Positions 14,801 to 26,800 of a stretch of 64,000 nucleotides of DNA are shown here, piece after piece. The stretch spans positions 4,650,001 to 4,714,000 of the forward strand of contig JAPXFQ010000899.1 of the NCBI GenBank assembly GCA_028564705.1, read 5' to 3'. Position numbers and translations under genes: made by a program. The notes under the pieces were generated by a model that did not search any database, was not told where the DNA came from, and saw only the letters and a program-made list of their open reading frames with translations. This stretch comes from Apricaphanius iberus (taxonomy: Eukaryota; Chordata; Actinopteri; Cyprinodontiformes; Aphaniidae). Positions within the stretch are counted from its first letter, which is position 1. Each line of letters begins with the position of its first letter.

Positions 14801-17800
14801 TTTAAAAATTGTATGGGAATATAATTGGTTGTCAGTGATTTATCAGATTCAAATTTATACCAGCAGAGAGGGAGGACATGTTTCAGAGCGTGTTGTCTCA
14901 AGTGGCTGAGCAGTTCACCAGGTAACACCTTCATCTACTTTGTTATGTTGCAAGCCCCATCATCCCTGTCTTTATAAATATCTGTGTAATGTTATTCAAA
15001 CCTAAGGATTTCCACAACTACCCACATTACTATCCTTAGAAGTAAAGAAATACTCTGACAAACAAAGATGATGAATCATTTGTTCTTGACTATCTGTCAG
15101 AGCTTTTCGCATCAGTGAGCTGAAGACGGAGGTCACCAACAGGCTGGCAGCGTTGGAGAAGAGAGTGGAAAGTAAGTTTCCACTAATAAGTAGATTATCT
15201 GGAAAACTTTGACAGATAACTAACTTATCGTTTCTCTTGTTTCAGTGGAGGGTTTGAAAGCAATTGAAATCGAAAAGTGCAAAAATGATCTGAGGAAACT
15301 ACGAGATGAGATGACTTCGAGAGGTGGAAGCAGGTGATACTTCAACATGATAACATGAAACATGATAAATTTGATTTAGAACCCAATTAAATATTTATGT
15401 ATTACAGTGGCGAGCCACGTTTTTTACCCCTTGGCTTTCAGGGACATCCTACATAGTCCAACCTAAATTAAAACACAGAATCGCACATACATCACAGGCT
15501 GGAAAAGTCACTCTTAATTTCTGGAGCATTTAAAATCAAGAGTAGGAAACTAAAATCAACGATACTGTCAAATCTCAAAAATAAAAAGCTATTTAAAAAT
15601 ATTAGTAAACATAGTTTTAATACCTCCAACAAAGTATATGAGAGCTTAAACAAGTTTATCCAACAGAATGTGTATCGTCAGCATTTCATATAAAAGACTA
15701 CAGAGGGGATAATGCAGCATTCATCAGGCAGGAGACGAGGTACACCCTGGACATGGATCTTCTCCACATCGCCTGTTTATTTGAAAATAAAAACCACCCT
15801 TCTTTCTTTTCCCAAGAAGACCTTAATGGGTCTGTTGTACAGTTTTAATGTCCAGGTCCATGATAAATCCTGTCAGGTTGTGTTTTTTGGAAAGTCAATC
15901 TTGAAAATGGCTTGTAGTTAACCTACCTAAAGAATCTCTGGGTTTAGTTCAAATATTATGCTAAGTTGCACCTTCCAGGCTCTCATGGGCACTTAGCCAA
16001 TCAGAGGGCATGTACTTGCTAACTTCAGCTTCACGCCTTCGAGCAGGACTCGCTGTCGCAGACTTCAGAGCTGATCGGCAACTCCAACTGATTTTCAGTT
16101 CCCTTGTAGCGCACAGGAGCCTTTTCTGTGGATTCTGAATGTCAAGGCAGATTTCGTAAAACCTGACAACACCAGCTAGCTGAATTATGAGTGGATAAAA
16201 AATCTACCGTAATATATAACACATGAATGCTTTCCTCCCTTCAGTGGTTGTCCTTGTTTTTAAATGTTTAAATGGTCTAGCACCCCCCATCTGTCCTAGC
16301 TTTTACACTCTTATGTCCCTAGGAGGACACTTAGATTGGACACTCATTTGCTTTTAGTTGTTCTGAGATCCCGGCTGGTAACCCGTGGTGATAGCGCCTT
16401 TTTTTCCGTTGCCGCTCCTCAGCTGTGGAATCCTCTTCCACTCAGCATTAGGAAGGCAAGCTCTGTAGAAACTTTTAAACACTTTTAAAGACTGTTGTGG
16501 AATTATCAATTAAAAGTTAAGTTAATTAATTGATAATTGTTATGATCTATCTGGTGATGCTGAGAATATAAACTGATAATTGTAAATTATTAATTTAATG
16601 CTCCCTTCAGATTATTAACGAGGCACCATCCATCTTTTTATCCTAAAAAATGGCAAAAACATATAAATTATTAATAAGGGGATTATTAATCAATAATCTC
16701 ACTTATGATTAATTTTCAGGGATTACACCAGAAAGATCCTATATGAAGGAAATGAATTCTTACAGTAATTCATACACACACTCAGAATAAAAGAAACAAG
16801 AGATTTGAATCAATTTAACCATTTTATTCTAAAAACACAACTAAAATAAAACACTACTTATACTAAACGGTTCTGTTAACACTACCGGTGCCTGAGCAAT
16901 ATGGCGACCAGCGATGACGTCCTTTAGGGCCGTCACGGGGCGCCTCCTACCGACGTCGTACGCAGCCCCTCGAGGGCTGCGTACGACGTCCCTGCGCGAG
17001 GAGACGGTATATGACGCGAACACGCAGCTCCTTGGCTAAGGACAGGGACAGGGGGAATGTTTTATGACTTATTGTTTAACTTGAAGCAAGAGGCCTGCGG
17101 TTCCTTCCTAACAAAGAAACCTTATGGCTCTTATCAGTGAGTTAATTCTGCTAATACAGGCTCTGGTTGGGAAATGGAAGAAAATGAATGCTGATGCCTA
17201 TGACAACAACACTTCACTGTAAACTATCGGAGAAGAACCGAAACTTCTACAGATTAAAAAATTCTGCTCACTAATAAAAGACAAAAACATACAGGAAACA
17301 CACAATAGAAATACAAAAACACACAAATTTACCCGTAAGCGAAACACGGCACGGCGGAATCTCAGAGCGCTCGAGGTAGATGCAGCTTTTCACATCAATG
17401 ATTATGCATGCATATAATTATCAAGAAAATCTTCCTAATTTATCCACCCAGGTTGAAAGTAAATTTAAACAGTCTTACTTTAAAGAGGAAGCTTCCAGGT
17501 GTGGAAGAAAAAGTCGGGAAGCGAGATTTCTTGGCTCGTCAGCCGCACGGAGAAAAAAAACAAAAAGAGGGGAGTTCAACAGATCAAAAAGGGATAGTTT
17601 GGGGCCAGCCAAACTATTGGGAAAACGTGGTTGCAAGGAGCAAGGACAAAATACAGAACACGTGTTAGGAAAAGGAGTCTCTCCTTACAGTTCGAAGAAC
17701 TGCCGACACCATCAGGCGAGTTTGGAAGAGGAAGATGGATGCTCATCCATCACTTTTATACTGAGTGTGGGCGCATCACCCCCCTTTCCCCGTATCTGTC

Positions 17801-20800
17801 TCCAATCAGGCTGCGGGCAGCAGCGGCGGTTTTGAGGGATTGGCATTCTAGCCAATTGCTGCAGCAGATCATCCACCGCTCAGCGGATTCAAACAGGGAA
17901 GGAGCGACTAGCTCTGCCATTGGTCAGAATTGTACAGCCAGGGGAAGGGGCGTGTCGCCAAAGTTATGGAATGCTGGGTCATGATTGTAGAGCTCCTTTT
18001 GATGTCATATTCATGGTTCAGACCCCAACAAAGACACATCTTTTTAAATTGGCTTTCCACTCCAGCTGATCGGAAACTGCTAAAAGAGCTGAGTTTTTTT
18101 ATTGTTTGTTGTGTATCTGTTAATTTTGTTTTATTGCTGTTATTTGTTGTGGTTTGGTTGGACACTTTATGGTCTGTACAGCACTTTGGTCTCTCCGGAT
18201 TGGCATAGTGCTATATGAATAAAGGTTATTTTTATTATTATTATGATATTATTATTGAAGTATTGCAACAAAACGGATACGATATGAAATAAAGAGAAAA
18301 GACCAGGTAGAATAAATTTATTTGAAAACTTTTTCTGAATATGTTCACACCTGCAGAGAAAGCCTTGCAGGCCCTGATGGTCCACCACTGATGTATTGTA
18401 TCTACCTCTGATTTTAGGGTAAACTGTTCTTGCAAATTCAACTTCTCAGAAGATGGGAGGAAGGTCACACCTAGACGAGATGTCCCCACTTACCCAAAGG
18501 TAATTTTCCACTGAAATACATCCTGTGAAGGCTGCAAACGCTATATGCGGACTTTCTGACCACGTTTGTTCATCCGCCACATTCAGTACACACTTTCTCA
18601 GGAGACCATTGAGGCACTGAAGAAGCCAACATTTGATGTCTGGCACTGGGAACACAACGAGGTCTGTTAATCTGCACCATTGCACTTTTGTGTTACCCCT
18701 TGAAAAACAAGGCTGATGGCAAGGGGGTTTCCCTCTGATCGTGGCAACAGATGCTGAGTTGTCTGGAGTTTATGTACCATGATTTGGGACTGGTGAAGGA
18801 GTTTAACATGAATCCTATCACACTCAAACGCTGGCTGGTAAATAAAGCAGACAAATGTGTTGATGTTTAATCCGTGGTGTTCAATAGCAAATACAACTTT
18901 AATATTCTGCAATATAGAAATTGTATGTCAATTTCTTTTTCTCCTAGCTGGCAATACAGGAAAACTATCGCAACAATCCCTTCCACAACTTTCGCCACTG
19001 CTTCTGTGTTTGTCAGATGATGTATGGCATGATTCACCTCTGTAACCTACAGGTATGGTCCCCTGTCTGGGCTCATTTTGGGTCTTGTAAAAGTATTAAT
19101 TCATCTGAAACTTTAGCACAAAATGTTAAAGTTACAACCACAAAATTCCCTGTTTCACTAGGGGTTTATGTGATGGGTTAACACCAAGTTCTGCATACCG
19201 TTATAGTGGCAGGAATATGAAACCTGTTTTTACAGGGGTTTTGTTTTTCTAGAAATAGTTATCTGAAAAGGATGGGGTGCATATATATTCAGTAGCTTTA
19301 AACCTGAAAACCTGTAAATAAATGGAAACAGAGGCGTTTAAGAAGTACCCAAAAAAAGTACAAAAGTGTATAATTTAATCTCAGAAATGAGTACAGCTGT
19401 TCTGTGAAAGCCACAGATCTTAGTTATAAAACATAAGTGATGAAGCTATAGAGAAGTATAAAGCTTAAAAAGCCTGAGGTGATACAGTAAGTCCATATCT
19501 CAAGTTCTGAGCATCTCTTTAAGATCTGTTCTTTAAATTCAAAAACAGAGAGTATGTGAAAGTATCTTAAAAAACTACAAAATTATGAATATCCAACTGA
19601 ACTGCACAAAAAATGTAATAATCAAAGCAGCAGAACACCTGACTGACCACAATTTGAGACCACATTGGGCTTCGGAGGCTGATGATCTCTAATGGGGTAA
19701 TGGTGAGGGTAGGCCATATGGTGTTGTGGGTTACTGTCCCTATTGAACAATGTCAATCATGCAACAGGGGAATGTTTCCATCACTGTTCTCTTGTAGAAC
19801 CAATCTACGCTTAAAAAAGAAAAGGGCTAATACTTAGTGTACTCTTTAGTTAAGCTCAGGAATAGACACCTGGAAACAAAAACCTGAGAAGTAGACCAGA
19901 GGTCTATGATATCTCTGGAGGAGCTGCAAAGAGTCACAGGTCCCATGGGACAATCTGTTAGCAGGACACACATTGTTGGTAGTTACACACTCACGATATA
20001 ATTCATACAACTGAGGTTGAGCCATTTTCTTAAAAGATGACAACAAATTTAGCTTCTACATTTTATAAACTGGTAGAGACCCCACGAGACTTGCAGCTGT
20101 AGTGATGACTGGTTTTAGAAAGGACTCAGAAAGCAGAATACAACAAGGTATGCTATTGCATTCTAAACCATTGCATGCTACACCTTTTTAATTTTTGTTT
20201 ATGAAAACTAAAGAAAATAATGCATGATTTTCAACTAGCTCATGGTAATGCAATGGTTTGATTTTATTATTAAAGTACAATTCAATCAATATTAAACTTT
20301 GGGACAAAATGTGTAAAATTTCAAAGGGTATATCATGATCCTGTTTACTGAAACTTCAGGGAGAAGGGAAGTGATTGTGCAAAGGCATTATTTCCAGTGA
20401 ATTTCCTGTTAAAGGTGCTTTTTTCATATTGTATTATCCTGCAGGAGAAGCTAACACTCACAGATTTGGGAATTTTAATGACAGCTGCAATGTGTCATGA
20501 CCTGGACCACCCCGGCTACAACAACACGTAAGACTCACTCCTCTGTCTGCAGTACTGTTGACAGATACAGCAATGCAGATGCCCACTGACCCCCATTATG
20601 TTTTGATATACTCTGCATAACACTGTTGTTGATGAGCTGTGAAACTAGTTCAGCCTGGAGAGAATTCAGGTATGAAAACATGCTGACTGAGATGATCTTG
20701 TTGATATGTTTTGGTCTGAGTTTCAGGCAGGTGAGAATCTTATCATAGAAGCTTCATGAGAATTTCCTATCCAAACATCTCGAATCCAAATAACTATGTC

Positions 20801-23800
20801 CTCCATCTACCAGGTACCAAATCAACGCTCGCACAGAACTGGCGGTACGCTACAATGACATCTCCCCGCTGGAAAACCATCATTGTGCTGTGGCCTTTCA
20901 GATCCTTTCCCTTCCTGAGTGCAACATCTTCGCAAATGTTGATCCTGAGGGATTCAGAAAGATCAGACAGGTGAGATATGTAGAGTTTGTCTTCAGTCTT
21001 TTACAGCGTTTACTGTGTTTCCCATTAAATGTGCAAAGTCATGATTAGTTAAAAAAAAATAACTAACGCAAACAAATTTGAAGAGAAAATTTCTTAGACT
21101 TTATGATGAACAACATACAGTCGTGGCCAACAGTATCAGGGTGAATTATATTTTGTTGTTTTTCGCCAGCTTATGTGCTTCTGTGAGGTGAAACCCTTTT
21201 GTCGTATCTCTATAGCATAGTTAAGACAAATGATAAACATTTTATTAGTTTAAAGGGGCAATACATTACAGTATATCTTTGGAGGCTCAGCAGGTCAAAC
21301 ATTGGCTCTGCTAAGTTTAGGCCGGGCTCTAAGTTTGAAAGACGTCTGGCTGGCATTATGGCAGATCTTTTTTTTTCTTTTTTTTTCTACAATAATGGCA
21401 GAGCTGCAACGGAGCAAAACAACATAAATGGCGGCTCAGGACCAGTTTGTTGTCAGCACACCAGATGTTGTCATGATGTCCCGAAAATAAATAGTACAGC
21501 ACCAACATAACACGACACTTACATGCCTGGTTAAAAAATAAAATAGACTTTAGCCTACCAGAAAAGTAATTGGATGCTGTCTTCATCTTCTTCTTGCACA
21601 GTAAAGCCACTGAAGTCATCTTTTTCACTGTCCTTAGGTTCTCTGAAAGCTTTTTTAATCTTTTTACACTGACTTATTTCTTCCTAGTGCCTCCTCCAAC
21701 ATCTCCCAATTGATTTATTGATGCCAAGCTTGTGTGGAATAGCTCTGCTTTCTTCTTTAATAGCCAGCTCGATTGCATATAACTCAAAAGCAACATTATT
21801 TACTTTTCTTTGTATAAATTCCATGATGAGGATGTTTGCCCGAATTTTTACCCGCATATCCATCTCACCTTTATATTTCATGCTATACTGCCCCCGCAGG
21901 CCGTTAAGCCAGTAAAAAACAAAAAAAAAACAAATGTAAATTAGCTGCATTGTTGTATAGGCCGCAAGATCCAAAGGGAATGAAAAAAGTAGCAGCTTAT
22001 AGTCCGAAAATTATGGTTTATGGGATCTTTTGCCAAGCTTCCTTTCTTTGTCTTATAATATGGTGCTTTATTGGGCTGGAAAAAGTATTATTCACCACCA
22101 TACTGTTCGCCAAAGTTTCTACTGAAGGATGTTATGATAACACCACAAAGCAAGTCTGGTCGTTTGCCGGTTTGAACCCCTGTCTTGGTAGTTGGCAAGA
22201 CACTGGTCAGAGGCTTTCCAATAATACTGCCAGTATTATTGGGAAAAACTGTCTCTGTGAAAGCAGCATCCATCTTTTCCTCTAAGTAAAAGTCATAATT
22301 CCAGGGTTCCCATCCCATCTTTGCTCCAGCCCTCTGCCATTTAAAACTGGTTCTTTCTGCAGAACTGTGTGGCCCTCCAACTAAAACAAGCACTGCACAA
22401 ATGCAGACCATCTACCATTATGTGTTCATGTCAGTATTTTAGGGCAAAACTGTCTGTATGAAAGCAGTATGGATCTTTTCCCTGAGTAAAAGTCATAATT
22501 GTTGGGTTCCCATCCCATCTTTGCTCCAGCCCTCTGTCATTCAAACCTTATTATTTCAGTAGAATTTCTGAAAATATGTTCATTATGTTTAATGGGAGAG
22601 TAGAAGCCTTCTCCTTGCTCTTTAATACACTAAGTTGAATCCTCTTGTAGTACTTCAGGTTGACTATGATTGCAAAGTGACAAAATGTGAAAAGGTTTCC
22701 GAATAATGACTACTACTTTTAAGAGAGCGTATTTTTTATTTTTAACACTAAATAAAGACGACAAAAAAATATACGATTTTCTTTCATGTTTTCAGGCCAT
22801 TATTACTCTTATTCTGGCCACAGATATGGCCAGACATGGGGAGATTCTCGAAGGCTTCAAGCAGAAACTGGACAAGTTTGATTTTACCAATGAAGAGCAT
22901 GTAACGTGCGTATGTAAACATTTTCTCTTACAAAATCACCATGTGTTTATTTTACTGTACAGTTACCCCTATGGGTTAGGCATTTTATGATTAAACGTAT
23001 TGCAATGAGCAGAAGTTACATGGATTGCATTTCTGATAAATGAGAGATGAATTGTACATAGAATCAACAACATAGCACATAATTTATTCGATAATAATGA
23101 GCTTCTTTGCGCTCTTCTCTTGGAAATATCACATTGTGAGTTTGAAAATGTGTATTTCTTTATCAATTTAGTTGAAGAAGGTGTTGATCAAGTGCTGTGA
23201 CATCTCCAACGAGGTGAGGCCAACTGAGGTTGCAGAGCCGTGGGTGGACTGTTTACTGGAAGAGTACTTCATGCAGGTGTCTTAAGCTCTTTTACCAACT
23301 CTTCAAGAAAACTTTTTCAAAACAAGACAAAATACTAATGCAATGACCTCTTTGGTTTTAAGAGTGACAGAGAGAAGTCTGAGGGTCTTCCAGTAGCTCC
23401 TTTCATGGACAGAGACAAAGTTACCAAACCGACAGCCCAGATTGGATTCATCAAGTTTGTCCTTATCCCTATGTTTGAGACAGTTATGAAGGTACTGCAC
23501 AATGCATTCACAGATCTACACGGCTATCAAAGCACCCCTGACAATAGTTGTTTAATCTGTGTGTGTATTCTGACCAGCTTTTCCCGCAGATCGAAGAAAT
23601 CATGGTTCAGCCTTTGAGAGACTCTCGGGACCATTATGAGGAGCTGAAGCAGCTTGAAGACTCAATGACAGAGGTAGTCTCTCTGTCTCTCTCTCTTTTT
23701 CTCTCTAAAGCCATGTCCACACGTAGTGTGGTTTTTTAAACGAAGATTTTCTTCTGCTCCTTAAAAAAAATTATTCTTCCACACACAACCGGATAAATGC

Positions 23801-26800
23801 ATTTTTCAGCACATTCATAGACGTGGCAAACCTGTAGGGGGCAGTGGTTCTCCCAAATCCTATCCGCTCAGAGTAACTTTCTATCCTCTGTCTTCTGCAC
23901 CCAGCAGTGATAGAGCTTGTAAAAGCAAACAAACAAAACGCACTTTAACAATGGATGATAACAACACAGCTCTGAGGGGATACATTTTTTTTTTTAAATA
24001 AACACAGGTCGCACCAGTGATGTTTGAGTATTCTTTGTCACGGATAGTGAAGTTACGTCTGATACTGAAAACGGAGAAAATGCAAATCTCCACTTCTGCC
24101 GGAGTTTTTAGAAAGATTCATTTTTGGTGCCAAATTTACGTATGGATGACAGGTCAAACCGTAGAAAAATATCTCAGTCTAATTGGTGGGCGCACTGCGT
24201 CAAGTGCTTTGAGTCTGTCAAAAGTTCAGCCTGCTGAACTTCTGCGTAGCTTGCGTTTTCTGCTTTGCTGTTTTGAAACACCGATAATACTTGAAAAATT
24301 GAATAAGCCAATGCACACAAAGTGCTGCAGAGACTCTGACGGACTGAACCAAAGTCCCGGCACCATGGGCAGGCATTGGGGAGCAGTGCCCGCCCACAGA
24401 GACATCTGTGCCTGCCATGGGTAGCTGATATAATCAGGAAAAGTGCCATGAGCTGTTGATCAATGTATTGACTGTTGTAAAAACTCCGTACCAGTTGGTG
24501 GCGGTAGTGCACCAATTTGTTGTTAGCAGGCTTTTTATAAACACAAAGAATAAGAATGAGAAGAAGCGTTGTCTGGCTAACCTGCATGCTAATGGTAGTT
24601 CTGAAAGTTAGTGAGAGATCTAGGCAAGGAAGGGAATTATGAAGGTGTTGAGCAGCAGAGGATGTTGGATTCCGGTGATAGGACTTGTTTTGGACTAACT
24701 ATTTCAATAGAGGAAATTAACTGGACTGTTGTGGATGTAAAAATGTGTTTTTGTTTTTGTTGGGATTCCTCTTCAATCCGTAAGTTTAAAAAAAAATGTT
24801 TTTTGAGTGATTTGACAGAGACGTATACTGTGTCTGAAGCTGTGATTCATATAATTTACTGGCATACATACTTTTAATCACAAGCAGCGATATGATGGTG
24901 TTGAATCTCCACCTTGTAGTTTGGAAGTTTCTTTACGTCCGATGTGTTTGGGATTTTTCCCCTTAAATACCTCAAATGTTCTGGTGCTGAGGCGAAGCCT
25001 CGAGGTTAGGCGGGCTTTCTTTCAAAGTAGAAGTCAGCAGCTGACATCTGGTAGCAGCTAGTAAACAATATCAAAATAGTTTACAGCAGAATTGAGCGCA
25101 CCAGCAAGTAGTAATAATTTACCTTGCAGCTTACGTGCTGCGCCAGTAATGCTGAAAATATGCATGTTTCTACTATTTGAGCTTCAGTGTGATTTAACTA
25201 CTACTTTTTTCTGACCGTGTTACCATATACAATCGGCCCTTTAGGGAATCCGCTAAAGACATCAGTTTCAGCAGCGAGTTGTGTCACTGCTTGGTGCAGC
25301 AGAAATAAGATATCTACATATAGGAAGTAGAACTTGATGTTTGTTTCTGTTTGCTGTTGTCATAAACTGCTTCGTGAGTAACTCTCATTTGTACAAAGTC
25401 GGTTCTTTGGGGACGTCTGTTTTTCCCCTCTCATTTACAACTTATCAACCCAACTTAACCACAGCCACAAAATTTTTCTGATCACCAATGTAGAACAGAT
25501 CAGTCATTCAGAAAAACTCCCAAAGCCACCTCGGCTAGCCCGTCTCTAAAAGAAACTCAGTCTTTAATTGATATATAGAAAGAGTGTCAAGAAAGGCAGT
25601 TTTGACCTGGAAATATGTAACACACTGCAGACGGGAGATAAAAATGTGAAACGGTTAAATAAAACTGCCCACCCCACCCAAAAAAAAAAAATAAGCCAAT
25701 GCCCGCCCAGGTTAATTGCCCTGGCGCCGGGTCTGGTCAACCATAGACTTTATTTGAATCTTTACGCTCTTGACGCCGACGTTTGTGGCGGTGTGAACGC
25801 ACCATTAGACTTCTACGTAACCAAGCTAACTTTGGCCATCAGGGCAAACTTTGGTCTAAAAAAACAACAACAAATTTCTAGATGTCTGCTCGAAGTTATT
25901 GATGATTAAACATTCTAATTTAGCTTTGATCTGGCTTTGCTAAATTAATATTAAGTTTCATATCAATAATTTCGTCAAATGTGGCTGCTAAAAGAAAGCA
26001 ATATGTGTGAGACACTGTATTGGTTGTCCTCGAAGAACAGCAAATTACTAACATTTTTCTAAAACAATAGAGGGTGATAATTAATTGCATGCTGAAATGC
26101 ATTTTTAAAAATTTGACCCAATTCAAAAGCATTCATTCTTGTAGAGCCTGGAAACAATAGGGGTGAATGCTACTCACTGGGATATCAGGAAAATCACATC
26201 ACCACCCGGGCAAGACTTTAAGCTCTAACAGACACAAGCCAAGAAACTAATTATCTTTTACACTCACTCTATGCTAGAAAGTGAACAATGCTGTTGTTTC
26301 CCAAATGCATGCTTGACAGTTTCAGACTGAAACAGTCAGAGACATCTATTTGCAGAAAAAGCATGATATTTTAAACTATGTCTTTATCTGTTTTAAAATA
26401 TGCAACAGTAAGAAAAAGTTATAGTTTTGTTACCACAATAACACAAGAAAAAAATAAACAAAACTTGTTGCTATATGCATCCAATAAAATTCACAATTGT
26501 GGAATCTACAATCATTGAACTAATCTATATGCTCCTTTCACAAAGTTACGAAACGCACAAAACACTGAGGACACAGCTTTTTGATCTACTTCATGAACAA
26601 GATAACAGTTTACAACTATTTATATTATATATTTTTATTATGTTTATTGTCATACATGATTACAAAGTTCAATGACATTAAATACATCATCACTTCGGAA
26701 CTTTCATTATAATTTCTAACTCTGACAATAAAATATACACACCACTTGTAGTATTTATATAAAAAAAGTTTGGTTAGTGTCATTATTATGCATGGTTCAC

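Noticed and set aside
17380..17984. Overlapping open frames of 151, 117 and 86 codons as a possible gene
   Set aside because: They lie wholly inside the solo LTR, overlap each other in different frames and show no domain.
24017..24587. Open frames of 135 and 137 codons on opposite strands
   Set aside because: They overlap each other inside an intron full of MITE debris and have no recognisable domain.
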